DNA of 64,000 nt from Haemaphysalis longicornis (GCA_013339765.2 JABSTR010003266.1:1-64000), one strand, 5' to 3'. Shown: positions 21,445-33,567, counted from the stretch's first letter. Notes: generated from the letters alone by a model not told the origin. Translations and numbers: made by a program.

Positions 21445-23120
21445 AAAATTACCTCCCTCCGGTGTCAACGCCAGCTTGGAAGCTATTTCTGGTTCAGCTG
21501 ATCCATTTTGTGACGCAGCAACTGCAACAGCTCTCGTCCGTTTTTCTAGACCATCTTTCACAGTTGCAATAATGCTAACAAACCAAAAGTGGGGCTTCAC
21601 TGGAACTGCCGACGACTCCCAAATAAGGCTAGCGAGTTTTAATACAGTAGGCGTATCGGAGGTCGCCTCGTTTGGGCCCTGCTTTTTTAAGAGACCAACT
21701 CTCTTCCAAGTCTTCCCGGATTCAACGCCTTCACCTCGCCCACTACTCAGGATTGTCGATGTAGCGCTGTAAATGAATGTCCAGGAAAGCCTGCGGTCTA
21801 TGCCACCAGCTGTTAGCCCGAGACTCGCTGGAAAATACAGTAGTTGTGCAATGAATGGCCGGCGTAGTGTCGGTGTTAGTGAACATCCCTCAAACTGATA
21901 TCAGACTGGTGTCGTGTACGTTCATGCGCACAGCGAGAGGCGACCCATGATTCGTCTAGGCTGGATTGAAAATTTCGTTCGCGTGCACCCCGGTAGCTAA
22001 GTGCTGGTACGTGGAGATTGCAAAGCGCCGCATTCGGCTTGGGGGTACCTCTAATCAAGCCGACGACGATTCCTAGTGTGGGACGCGTTCACCGATGTCC
22101 ACTTCGCGCTCCCTAATGCGGTCGACAATCCAAGTCGTTAACGAGACCACACACGCAGCCCTTCACACTCTTCTGAACTTTCGTCCTGAATTTAAGCGCA
22201 GCCCGTGTCTTAGAAGCGGAAGCAGGACTGCTGTGCCAGGGATCATTACACCATCCTCATCGACTTGGCTCCCATTGTAAAACGTCCGCACGGCCACCAT
22301 TGCTGTGTCACAGTCTGAGGCTTGGTTCGGAGAGGTTTGAACACTTCAGTTCATTATGACACATCTCATACCCTGTATGTGCTGCGGCCGCGCTTCGAGA
22401 TGCCACGCGGACTTTTTTTATCGGGAGAAAGAAACAAGCCAATACCAGATCTACATCTCCTAACTTTTGGGGATGCTCGCTCTCGAGCAGAACTGACAGC
22501 CGATGGAGATCCCTAAAGTACGGAATTACGGACATCGTTGCGCCCCCTTACGGCTGCAGCTTTCGGCCATGACAAGTCTCTATCCCGGGAATGGTGGCTA
22601 GATTGATGCGCCGCACTAAGGCCATCCTCTACCACCACGTCTGCCTGCGCTCTTTTCCTGGTATGGAGCTCGGTGGCTGCCCCCTATAGAACCCGCTGTG
22701 GCTGTCCCCCAAGAACGAATGCTAGCCACGCGCCTTACATGGTGGCTAAAACGATACGGATAGTACCACCGGCCTCATATTTGGTGTTGGTCGCTCCTGG
22801 GCACACAAGACGGCCTATACTATTTCACATCTATGGTGTCCTAAGGTTTCAGATCCAAAAAAATCCACATGATCCTGATTATGGACGTCCCAAAAGCCTT
22901 ACGGCAATGTGAGCTGCTCTGCAATAATTGGTATTCTACAGTGGGCCCTTCTTATGCGGCTCCGTGGCGTCTTTTCTGCAGAGCCCCTCTTTCTGCAATC
23001 GTATTGAGAGGGAAAGAGCGGGGCACTTCATTTCAAAGCGAGGCGTGCCTCAAGACTCCGTGCTGTCTGCTGTGTATTTAGATGGCAATGTTGCCTTTGA
23101 CATGAAAGCTGGCTGAAATT
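21445..23120 (+). pseudogene. I-type LINE, chimera copy A, 5' part (endonuclease, partial RT)
   Basis: Aligns with 59140-61215 from CCAGCTTGGAAGCT onward. The endonuclease is degenerate but placed by that alignment. About 440 bp corresponding to 60370-60815, which carry the start of RT, are deleted near 22690. RT palm sequence follows at 22720-23110 in several frames. The LINE is interrupted at 23120 by the pol-less LTR element and resumes at 26389. Confidence 0.75.
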
Positions 23121-23790
23121 TGCGGGGATCGCGACTTTCACGCGAACCCCTTTCTGGCTAGCTTCCCATCGCGGCCGGCGTTGTACAATTGTGCGCCTCG
23201 CTCGCGCGACGGGAGCCATACGGGAGGGCACCAGCGAACGGAGGGGTCGTTGTCACCAGGGTGGAGGAGGCGTAGACCCTTTTCCCCTCTGCTTTACCCG
23301 AGCACCAGTTCTTCCTCTGCACTAGAGCCACGGTTCGGCAAGGTCTGGTGGGTTGTCGCATGACGAGAGGACAGTCTCTTCTATTGGGGATCCGGTAGCG
23401 CGGACATGTCGGTGTGCTGGTCCTTACCTGGCGAATGCGCCCGGATGGGACGCGTACGGGCGAGCTCGGAGACTGCAATCGCGCTCGTACTCGCAGCGCT
23501 CCACTGCTCCGGTATGCCATCGGTGAGTCGAACCATCTCGATCTCTAGCGTTGTTTAATGCCTCGCTCGCAGTGTTACCGTTATGGCCTACGATTAGTCT
23601 GTATGCAGTATATTTGATTTTCACTTCGCAATAAATGCTGCCATTGGTGTTTTCCCTCTCCGCCTGCTGCCTTTATCTGTCTCCGCAAACAACGAACCCA
23701 TCCGCAGCCGGCGCTCGCGATACATGTTTGCTGAGCGCGGATGGCTGCGGGGTGGGAAATAACCTAGTGTGTGAAATGTAGAACCCCAAA
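23121..23790 (+). repeat. Left LTR of the pol-less element
   Basis: Aligns with the right LTR at both ends, but the middle (about 23210-23440) holds roughly 175 extra bases. It retains CAATAAATGCTGCCATTG near 23629, including an AATAAA signal. Its last bases (ACCCCAAA) have decayed from ATCCCACA. Confidence 0.85.
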
Positions 23791-25894
23791 TCTAGCGCCA
23801 CAACATGAGGCCTTGTTTGCGGAGACCAGCAGGCGGCACGGCAGCATCCTTTGTTCTGGCGTCGGACGATCCGAGCATAGACAACAGAATTAAGACCTAA
23901 CTGATTGGAGAGAGTTATTAGCAGAGGCGAACTTTCCTGAGCGTGAGGCGAATTATTTATTGCTGCGGCGTTTTTAATTTGTTAAGCGCGGAATTTGCAG
24001 CAATCCCGTATATGGCAGGACATCGCTGCCATTTATCACGTGGGCTCCAAATTTTCGCTCGGGTTGTTGTTGTTTATGGAAACCAGGGTTTCTGAGTTTG
24101 CATCCACGCGAGGCCAGGGAGTCCGCGCCTTTGTGTCAGCCCGAAGTGAGTGTGTACGGAAGCTGCAGTTTGGGTCCGAGTTTTTCTTTTGTTTTGTCGA
24201 CACCGGGAATCGAGGCTCTGGGAGCCGTGTGGCCAGGCCACTTGTGCCGCAAAAGGCTAGCTGGTATTGCAGCCTGGCGGTAGGCACCGTTTCGGTAGGT
24301 AGATTGCGGTAGGCACCGTTCGCTCATAAGCTGCTTGTTTGCAGCGAGCGTGTAGGACCCTAAACAAAGCAGGTGTCTCCTCACGGCTGCACGTACGGGC
24401 ACGTTCAGGGTTTCTTTCGTTTGGTCTGTTTTATTTTGGTGTGTTTTTGGATGCGGGTCGTTTGCCGAAGTGAGTGACCCGAAGGCTTCCACGGCCGGTC
24501 CTCCCGGAGACGGCACGACCTTGTGGACAATGCGAAGGGGCGCCGCGTGCTCCCTCTGTTCTGTTGATCGCATCGCGTGAGAGAAAGCAATCTCTCCCGC
24601 CTCCGGAAAGACTGTTGCTTTGACCCCTCGCTGCTTGAAAAGCATTTTTTTCCGCAGCGTAGCTGTTTCTGTTGACACTCCAAGTGGGCGACTAGACTGA
24701 ATGGGTGCCTCATCACATCACTAACGGAGAGAATTAGGCGGGACAAACTTTGCGACCGATAATTGTAACGTCGCAGGAGCCCTCTTGTTCGGCTCGAGAG
24801 ACCAAGCTCTGTTCACGTTAACAACGCGCCATTGTGTTGAAACGTATTTCAGCATTTTTACGCAAGCCGTGTTCATGTGTGTGAACATAGGGCTGTCGTT
24901 GGGAGCAAATACTGTTTCCGCATTCTTAGGTATGATAGTAGTGTTACAGATGCGAGCAAATACTGCTTTCACATTTGTGTGGTTAAGCATCGCGCCGGGC
25001 GGTCGATGCGATCGTGTGTGTTCTTCGTGCCCTGTACCCTACGGGGTTAGAACAGGTTCTAGCTGTGTTGACATTTCAAGAGGGGTTGCATTTCTGATAA
25101 ACCTAGGAGCTGAACCATCGGATTGTGTCACGTTATTGATGCAATCGAGTTTGTATTCTCCCTACCCTGCACGCTGCAAGGTGAGGACAATTCGGCGTGC
25201 TTTGTTGACGTTAACAAGCTGGTCGAAGCCTTAGAAGTTGTGATATTCGACATCGAACCACATGATCAATGGAATCAAAGGGCTACTGCAGCCTGTTTTT
25301 TCTCTGCCCTATACATTGTAGGGTTTGGACAGTTTATTGGGCTTTGTTGACATTAACAGAGCGATGGCAATGCTGACAATTTGGCAATCGGCATTGGGAT
25401 CGTGGCACAAAGGCAGTGTGATTGGAGAGCTATTTTTCTGCCCTACACTGAATGTAGGTGCGGTGAGTTTCTTTGTGCAGCTGAGCCTCCAGGCTTCGAC
25501 CACATGATGGATCGTGGCTACTGTTACGGATGACGGGTCATCTGCAGCGGGAGAGCCTGCTGAAGCGGTGCGGTATACCGCCGCCAGCCTGGCCGAGGGA
25601 GTCTGCAGTCTCTGGTCGCTTCGGGGCCATGGGCCATCACGGATGTACCACCAATTGAGCAGCGCTGGCTTGGGCTGGCTGGTGCGATTCCTCCAGAATC
25701 TATCTACCTGCAGATATCAGCGGGTGATAACAGGGCCTGCTGGTAACACTACAGCGGTGGCATTGGACGAGCCGAAGCCGGCGTAGGCAACACGATGTAG
25801 TGACTAACTAAATAATCGACGAATGACCTTTCCGTCACCTCTAGTCCTGTAATCAGCACTCGCCGGCGTACGCAAAAACATTAGTAGGGAGGGT
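23791..25894 (+). other. Interior of the pol-less LTR element
   Basis: About 2.1 kb. The longest open frames are 180 codons on the minus strand (24678-24136) and 149 codons on the plus strand (24785-25234). Neither has a recognised motif. A diverged tandem duplication lies at about 25198-25457, with shared TTTGTTGAC(G/A)TTAACA and CTGCCCTA motifs. The size and lack of pol fit a LARD-type element mobilised in trans. Confidence 0.6.
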
Positions 25895-26388
25895 TGTGGG
25901 GATCGCGACTTTCACGCGAACCCCTTTCTCGCTAGCTTCCCATCGCGGCCGGCGGTGCACAATTGTGCGCCTCGCTCGCGCCTCGCGGATGCGGTAGGGA
26001 GCGGACGTTTTGGCGCGCCGGTCCGCACCTGGGGAACGGGCCACAATGGGACGCGTCTGGACGACCTGGTAGACTCCAACCGCGCGCGCACGCGCAGCGC
26101 TCCACTGCTCCGGTATGCCACCGGTGAGTTGAACCATCTCGATCTCTAGCGTTGTTTATTGCCTCACTCACAGTGTTACCGTTATGGCCTACGATCAGTT
26201 TGTATGCAGTGTATTTATTTCGCACTTTGCAATAAATGCTGCCATTGATGTTTTGCCGTCGCCGCCTCCTGCCTTTGTCTGTCTCCGCAAACAACGGACC
26301 CGTCCGCACGGCGCTCGAAAGGCATATTTGCTGAGCGCGATGGCTGCGGTGGGGGAAATAACTAGTATGTGAACTGTAGAATCCCACA
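25895..26388 (+). repeat. Right LTR of the pol-less element
   Basis: 494 bp, TGTGGGGATCG to GAATCCCACA, with the terminal inverted repeat intact. It contains CAATAAATGCTGCCATTG near 26229, matching the left LTR. Adjacent LINE sequence resumes at once. Confidence 0.88.
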
Positions 26389-28330
26389 GATTCCGGACAT
26401 TTTTATCCTCGTAAATGCAGACGATGTGCGTGTGTGGGTTGTACACATTGAACTGCACAGGCAACAAGCCGCCCTACAGAATGCCTTCAACAATACTCTA
26501 TGGTGGAGGCCAATTGTTGGATTAAATCTGTCCTCTACAAGGACTACAGTAACCAATCGTTGGGCCGACGAAGGTTGTCTCCGACACCAATATGCCAGTC
26601 TTTAGATGGCAAACCCCTGGATAGCACTGCTCATATGCGTGTACTGGGGTTCGAAATACCCAAGCAGGTTCCGCATCTTCATGAGTCCATTCCACTGGCC
26701 AAAAACTGCCAGCTTGCTACACTTGTTCCACCGCATCGGCCAGAAGTCAGGGGGCGCGTTATCTTTTGTTGTGCTTGCATCAGGGCGGGCAGTCTTTCAA
26801 CCAAATTTGAAAGCCAAGCCCGGTTCCAGCATCTTACTTTCCGCGGCTGGCATAGTTTGGATACCAAATGCGAGGGATCACTGGCCTTTTTCGCCATGAC
26901 CTGCATTTCGCCCTTCAAGCAGAGGTAGAAATCAACAAATAGCACGAACTTGCACACCAGCGTCGATCGGCTCGTCTTTTAAATATTAGACCGATTCTTG
27001 CAGCCGCCGCACTCGTGCAGTACTATGACTCCGCATCACGTCTCTTACCCGGTCCAGCTGAGCTAAGACAACTGACAACCGGCCCCTCGAGCATTCAAAA
27101 AGTATTCGCCCTGCGTAGCAGACCAACCCCCCTCTCTATCGACACACCATATGGCCTCAAGAACCATTTTGATGCAGGGGTGGGCAGTGGTATCGCCCAC
27201 CCCAGCCTAGTTTGCCCCAATATGCCATCTGTAAACCAAACATGCACTTACCTTATGCAAGCTCCAACTTCCGTCTGTTACAGCAGACCTGGTCGCCATC
27301 CGTGCTGGTTGGTTTTCCCTAGGCCCTCGTCTTTGTGTTGCCCCGCCATGTTGCCTGGTCAGCTACACAAATTCAACACCGGCTACTCCAGAGATTTGGC
27401 CTGTACACAGCACATTGGAGATGACATGCAATATCCATCAGATACTGAAGTAGTTACCGTGCCCTGTTCGCGTCCTCTGGACACACCGTAGCACGCCGGT
27501 ACACGTGGAGACCGACTTGGCTGCTCATACTCCGCCAGGTATGCACCCCCTTTCGCTTCAGCAGCTGTCACTGCAGTACGCTCTTCTAACAAAAAAGGTC
27601 TCTTCGGTGCCCCACGCATGTCCTTCTACCTCCACGTGGGGCTGACCTTCCTCGTGGCTTAACCCGCTGTGAGGAGGTCCGACTACGGATAATGCGCTGG
27701 GGCTTTCCAATGACACCTGTTGTTCGTGAAACATAGACTTCTAGCCTTGCAGTGACTTATGCAACCTGCCCCTACGGTCTTGCTTCCGCTGCGGAAGCGA
27801 CATTATACTACCCGCCTTGGACATCTCTAGGACGCCAACCAGACGGAAACAGGAACATGGTCACCCCACGACATCGCCCAGGCCTTCCGCCCGACATTCA
27901 TCGGTGGACGCATGGTCTTGTTTACAAGCAACTTTTGGACCTACTTGCTGAGACTGGCCTATACAGCATTCAGTAGTGCATGGAGCGCTTGCTTCCCATC
28001 ACTTTCCTTTTAGATGCGATGCATCTCTTGCTTGGGGGCATGTCACTTTCTGCGCCCCGTCCGCAGCGCCTCTGATGATGATTGTGGCAGGATGACCCTA
28101 GGAATTGGCAAACCAAAGAATCCATCACGAGATAGCTTCGCGTTCAACCACCGTCATCATCTTCTTGTAGGGGAACCGCTGAAGAAGAAGGAGAAGAAGA
28201 CAAAGCTGCGAAGAAGAGGGCGTGGACGTTGCTCTCAGCCGGTACACCAACGTCAACAACGTTTACCTCACCAACGCTGACGGTGACAACCGGTTCTACC
28301 ACAGAGACGACAAGATGGGTTATGCAAGTT
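26389..28330 (+). pseudogene. I-type LINE, chimera copy A, 3' part (RT catalytic site to C-terminus)
   Basis: It resumes with IPDIFILVNADDVRVWVV, where the catalytic box (26414-26425) is NADD in place of YADD. RT thumb follows (HMRVLGFEIPK near 26634). RNase H and the C-terminal region are broken but readable, with YATCPYGLASAAEATLYYPP near 27755 and a final LLDLLAETGLYSIQ ending at 27976. A 3' tail with GATGCGATGCATCTC follows. It aligns throughout with 61216-63180. Confidence 0.8.
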
Positions 28331-30290
28331 CAAGTTGCCCCTTTTCTGTCTCTGCTCTGCTCCTGCTACCTTCCAAAGAATGATGGACAATGTACTTTCG
28401 GACCTTAAATGGCACCCCTGACTAGTTTACGTGGATGATTTTGTCATTTTTTCCGGACCTTCGACGAACATTTCGATCGCCTGCATGCCGTGTTGAACGA
28501 GATTCGTTCATCTGAGACGGTCGCTCAAACCGGAAAAATGTCACTTCACAATTCAAAAGTTTCTTTTGCTCGGCCACGTGGTTAGTCCTGAGGGGGTCAG
28601 ACCCGACCCCGACAAGACGGCGGCGGTGAGCACATTCCGACGTTAGCTGACAAGCGTGCCGTGCGCCGATATTTCGGCCTCTGCGCTTACTACCGGCGCT
28701 TCGTGGCTAATTTCTGCAAGATAGCCGAGCCCCTCACTCGTCTGACAAAGGACGACATGCCATTTTTTGGCGCCCTCAGCAGACCAATGCTTTGGATGAG
28801 CTGAAGGAGCGCCTGCAAAGTACCACGATTTTATGGCCCATTGGCGAAGACGCCCACACCGAACTTCACGCCCGATGCGAGTAACGTCGGTCTCGGTGCA
28901 GTCCTAGTACAGTGGCAGGATGGTGCTGAACGCGTCATTGCTTACGCAAGTCGCACGTAATCACTAACACGAGCCCCAGTGGAGCGAGTTACTGCTGACC
29001 AGAAAGACCATTCACCCTTTCTCGGAGCGTTGGGACCATCAGTCCTCGCCATAGAAAAAAAGGACCTGGAACGTCTTCCGCTCATTGAGTACCTTGAAAG
29101 TCACAGGTCGCGTCCTCCACACCTGTTCAAGCGCTCGCTCTCATCATTTTTGCTGCACAACGGAGTTCTTTACAAAAAAGAATTTGACCCTACAGGAGCC
29201 ACCCACTTTCTTGTTGTGCCAGCAGACCTAGGTGACGACATCCTACACGCCTCCCGCGACGATCCTTCGTCGGGGCATGTGGGCTTCACCCGCACACTCG
29301 AAAGGCTTCGTCAGAAGTACTACTGGTCAATGTTGACTCGGACAGTAAAGCACTACGCCAAAACCTGATATGACTGTCAGCGGCTAAAGACACCGCCAAC
29401 GAAACCAGCTGGTTTCCTCCAGCCTGTTGATCCACCAAGCAGGCCATTTAGGCAGGTCGGCATGGTTTTATTAGGGCCATTTCCTACGTCATGAGCTGGG
29501 AATCCGAGGATTGTAGTCGCTACTGGTTATCTTACACGTTATTGCGAAACCAAAGCATTGCCCAAAGGAACTTCGGCTGAAATTGCCCAATTTTTCGTCC
29601 ATAACATTGTGCTCCGTCCCGGCGCCCCATCAGTCATCATAACCGATAGAGACACAGCGTTCACCGCAGCCATAACTGAAGCGGTAAAAAAATGTCTCAT
29701 GCCGACCATCGCAAAACCACCGCATATCACCCCCAGACAAACGGGGTGGCCGAAAAGCTGAACAAGAATATTGCCGACAGGATTTCGATGTACGTTGATG
29801 TTGACCTCTAGAACTGGGGTTACTTACGGCCGTACGTGATTCTTGCATGCAATACGGCAGTTCAAGAAACGACAAACTTCAACCCTTTCCGTTTGGTCAA
29901 CGGCTGCGAAGTGACGACTATGTTCGACGGGATGCGGCTTCTGGATGAAATCCACGAAGTTACTCCAGACGCCAAGGAATACGCTAGCCTCGCCGAAGCT
30001 GCCCGACAACTTACGCAACAGCGCATCTGTCACCAACAAACAATTTATGCCCGCCGGTACAACTTACGGCACCGCCAAGTAACTTTCCAACTCGGTGACC
30101 AAGTCTGGGTGTGGAGCCCTGTGCGACTCCTAGGATGTTCGAAAAAACTTTTACGCCACTACTTTGGGCCCTACAAAGTGATACACCAAGTAAAGGCAGT
30201 GGACTATGAAGCTTTTCCCAAGAAAACACTGCGGTCAACGCGTAGTCGGACACTCCCTGAAGGGGCTCATGTTGACGGATGAAGCCGTAT
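28331..30290 (+). pseudogene. gypsy pol remnant (RT palm to integrase end) fused to the LINE tail
   Basis: RT begins abruptly inside the palm: CSAPATFQRMMDNVLSDLKW (split by a shift), then the catalytic YVDD at 28428-28439. The connection KRAVRRYFGLCAYYRRFVAN lies near 28650-28710. RNase H tail VLVQWQDGAERVIAYASRT lies near 28900-28955. An open frame of 129 codons (28979-29368) covers the integrase zinc domain (GHVGFTRTLERLRQKYYW). The core follows with RYCETKALPKGTSAEIAQFF, PGAPSVIITDRDTAFTAAI and TTAYHPQTNG (29540-29755). The C-terminus RYNLRRQVTF-like to HYFGPYKVIHQVKAVDYEA runs to about 30280. Stops at 29367 and elsewhere disable it. Confidence 0.87.
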
Positions 30291-30755
30291 CACTAACGTT
30301 GACAGTGGCTGCAAAATGTTTGCGTGTTGCGTTGTGCTGCTTGGCTGTGTGTTTGTTTTTACATTTTATCTACATCCGTTAGGCATCGAGACGATGCTTT
30401 GAAAAAGAGAGTAGGAATTGCCACGACGACATGGTATTGGGGGGCTTACTCCGAAGACATTCGGAAAAACTTTTACTCCGCTACTTTAAGCCCTACAAAG
30501 TGATACGCCAAGTAAAGGAAGTGAACTAGGACGTTCCTCCTAAAGGAACACCGCGGTCAAATCGTGGTAGGACACTCCCTGAAGTGGTTCATGTTGCCCG
30601 GATGAAGTCGTATCAATCACGTTGACACTGGCTGCGAAATTATTTCGTGTTGCATTGTGCTGTTTTGCAGTGTTTTTCTTTACATTTTATCTACATCTGT
30701 AAGGCATCGAGACGATGCTTTGAAAAAGAAAGGGGGTATTGCCACGATGACATGG
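30133..30755 (+). repeat. Tandem duplication of the integrase tail and LTR edge
   Basis: Two copies of about 315 bp, 30133-30447 and 30450-30755. Each runs from the integrase C-terminal domain (AAAAACTTTTAC, CCCTACAAAGTGATAC) through the polypurine tract (GAAAAAGA(A)AG) to the start of the LTR (TGCCACGA(C/T)GACATGG). The second integrase tail carries an extra stop. Confidence 0.85.
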
Positions 30756-30949
30756 TATTGGGGGGCTCACGCTTTTAGCAAGCTGCTGCCACCGCCAAGC
30801 GGCTGCGCGGCTTTATGAGCGAGGGGATCGGCCGGGTTGCTCTGTGGCCCTCTTCTTCCTCTCTCTCCTGGCCTCTGCTAGATGTTCCGATCACCGCTCT
30901 TCAATTAATAAAGCCCCCTTCCATCTGGACTCGGCTTTGTAACGTGACA
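30740..30949 (+). repeat. Probable 3' LTR of the fused gypsy element
   Basis: It begins TGCCACGATGACATGG just after the purine tract AAAAAGAAAGGGGG and ends GTAACGTGACA, so TG...CA bounds it. AATAAA lies at 30906-30911. About 210 bp. No 5' LTR is present because the gypsy is 5'-truncated at the LINE join. R1 of repeat X starts immediately after it. Confidence 0.6.
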
Positions 30950-31320
30950 ATGTACTGTCGGTAGCAAAAATTTGCAGCATGTGCTGCGCGTGGCAGTGTT
31001 GTAAAGCTTCATTGCTGCGCCTTCGGACGCGAAGGACACCTGGGTCGAGGCCCAAGAAACTTCTGCGCCAGGCGGGCTTTGTGAAAACCAGTTCTTACTT
31101 CGTTATCACGGATCTCAGGTCATTCGCTTTCACGCGACATTATTTCGATAGCCGTGGAAGATGCTTCGGTTCCGCGTGGCCATCGCCGCTGCTCTGCTTT
31201 CACTAGTGCAACGAAATTCCTAGCTCGCGGCCTGCCTTTTGCGCGGTAAAAAGCTTTGTTTTTTTATCAGATATTTACAAAATGACTGTGATGATGCATC
31301 AATAAAGTGATTACAGCGGA
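30950..31320 (+). repeat. Composite repeat X, part R1, copy B
   Basis: Partner of 18374-18740. It abuts the gypsy LTR on the left and R2 on the right. Confidence 0.8.
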
Positions 31321-32545
31321 ACGGTTATAGGCTAGGGCAAGAAAACACCTGTGTGCATGGACAAGGTGAGTAGCGGAAGAACGAACTTTCTCGTGATTTC
31401 TTTCTAGCTGTCAACCTAATCTAGGCATTTTGAAAGAGCACATACGAAAATTCAAGCCAGAATCACTAAATGCAAATAAGTTGCAGACTCAAATACCCCA
31501 ACACCAATATTACGAGCCCCAGCATAACTGAAGATACACTAGGAACCGTTACGTGCATAGCAAATATGCCAGTTTATAGCCAAGATTTCTTCTGTGATAA
31601 GGGGATGCTGTACAAATTGTCAATGACGGAGCATACAGCTCACCTCAATGTCGAACAAGACCCTACATCCCAATCCCAAGATTTTGCTTCAAATGTCAAT
31701 GATTTGGGCACGGTAGCCACACTTGTCGAGGTGAAGGAACTCGCTCAAACTGCCAAAAGCGTGATTACCAGACCGAAGATTGCACCACCACACGATTAAG
31801 CTGTTGTAGCTATGACAGACATCACCCCGCTTACTCCCGTTCTTATGAGACGTGCCAAAATGAGGGTATAATAAATATCCTCATTTCCTCATAGCCCGAA
31901 AAAAAGACCCCATGCCTCCTTCCATGAGCTATCCCGACAGGACCGTGCTCACCAGTGAGTGGGGCGGCATCAGGATTTATTTGCAACCCAGTACCGCTCT
32001 GCTGACATGCCTCCACCACCACCCGACCCCTGGACTTGGCTGTTCTTGCCACCCCACGCCGCTGCATTGCCTGTGCATTCCGAAGGTGCAGTGGCGACAA
32101 CCACGACTGGGCGAGTTGTTGCCTCACCTCTGGCTGTTGTGATGTCCAACAGTGGCTATGGTAGTGCGGTGTATACTGACACGGCAGCAATGACTACAAC
32201 TCCCTCGCCGGACCCTCTGCCGTGTCCAGATGGGCCAGGCCCACCTAGTGTCCTTCGTGACGCCCGTAGGAAGGAACATGACACAACGGCAACTGTGAGG
32301 GCACCAGGTCTTGAAACATTTGTAACGCCATACTCGCCGGCGTCACCGAAGCCCAAGAACAGGGGGTACACTCTTGACCACTAACAAAATCCACTGCCCA
32401 GCGTAACAGCACCGAAATAAAAAAAATAATAGCTATAAAGATACGCATGACTAATACTAAAGTTACCTTGGCGTGCGATATATAAAGCGGAGCGTTATAG
32501 TCTAACTGTGGGGTCTTAATAGAAAATCTGGATGACGTGCAAAAA
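31321..32545 (+). repeat. Composite repeat X, part R2 (long), copy B
   Basis: Aligns with 41331-42416. A plus-strand open frame of 141 codons (31959-32384) is rich in Pro, Thr and Ala (SADMPPPPPDP, GAVATTTTGRVVASP). The equivalent frame in copy C is broken, and the differences between the copies fall about equally on all three codon positions by eye. I therefore do not call it a gene. An earlier frame, 31470-31799, also aligns with 41248-41718 at protein level (EHTA..NV.QDPTS, VITRP.IAPP). Confidence 0.75.
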
Positions 32546-32640
32546 ATCTTTATGAAAATTATTGCATTGACAATTATTGTATTGTATTGAAAATTGTATT
32601 GAAAATTGAAAATTATTGAAAACAATTGCTGTGTCCAAAA
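32546..32640. repeat. Degenerate ATTGAAAA tandem run
   Basis: AT-rich low-complexity sequence with repeated ATTGAAAA and ATTGTATTG units. Confidence 0.75.
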
Positions 32641-33560
32641 AACGTAATTAAAAACCAAACAAACGAAATTCCTGGCGAAATATTTGGTTTGCAGTACGGA
32701 CGCAGAGAGCTGCATTTATTAATTTAGTGGTGTTATGCTAGTCACTCAGGAATTTCTCCCGTGTGTCACTTCTCCTATTCACTGCCGTTGAGTCCGTCAA
32801 TGTACAAGAACAGCTGTTAATAAGTTAATAAACACCTGTTGATTGTACATTCCCCTGACTACAGACTGAGAAGTTGAGACGTTGATAGGCAAGCGGCCTG
32901 AACTCTTCTATTAGCTGGTGATATTATGCTAACTATAGGGTTCTTAGTCAAGAGATGCCTGAGGCCGTCTGATCAACAAATTTTTGGTAACGTAAGGAGC
33001 TTATCTCTTTATAAAAACAGCCAACCTTCTACAGCCCAGCCAACAACACACACTTCCGTATAGACTTGGCAACTAGCTCTTCAGATATCTATCCATATAT
33101 TGAGAAGAAGGCCGGCACCAATTAACATATAAGTAACAGCAGTAATATAGAAGTAACATATAAAAGCAGCCGTCAAATGTCGGAGACTTTGCCATCACAG
33201 TTCGATTTTCCATGGGAGATTTAATGTATTCATTGCCGACTGGAAGAAATTCACACGCATGCTTCATTTGTTTTTGTATTTACTGGCAGCGGCGGTGAAA
33301 AACGTTCAGTTGAAAGTTAGGGCCTGTACCGTCTCCTTTCTTCTGTACTGCCTTTGTTTTTCTGCGCTAAACATATTTTTAAGAATCAAGAACCAACTAG
33401 CCCCCCAAGAACTTCAGGTAAATTACTACACACAGCAATAACACAACGAGGAATTGACAACACTTGCCAAGTCATTACCGCTCGTACTTTAACTGCTACT
33501 GAAAAGACCATACCACCAACTTCGGGTGTCACCCTTAATCATTGAATGCTTTACTGGAAC
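32641..33560. other. Unassigned AT-rich sequence
   Basis: No motif, repeat partner or convincing reading frame found. Confidence 0.4.
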
Positions 33561-33567
33561 CCAGAAA

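Larger units (their letters stand above)
23121..26388 (+). mobile_element. Non-autonomous LTR retrotransposon without pol
   Basis: Two long direct repeats bound the element: 23121-23790 and 25895-26388. The right LTR has ends TGTGGGGAT and ATCCCACA, which are inverted complements with canonical TG...CA. The flanks read AATT before (23117-23120) and GATT after (26389-26392), a 4-bp target duplication with one transition. The uninterrupted LINE copy at 61215 shows a single GAAATTCCGG at this point, proving insertion. A purine-rich tract (AGTAGGGAGGG) lies just left of the right LTR. The 2.1 kb interior has no RT, protease or integrase in any frame. Confidence 0.85.

Noticed and set aside
24136..24678. 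180-codon open frame on the minus strand inside the pol-less LTR element
   Set aside because: No motif, antisense to the element, and GC-rich sequence favours long chance frames on this strand.
31959..32384. Pro/Thr-rich 141-codon frame in R2 as a possible new gene
   Set aside because: The matching frame in copy C has stops and shifts, and substitutions do not favour third positions. Kept only as a note on the repeat.
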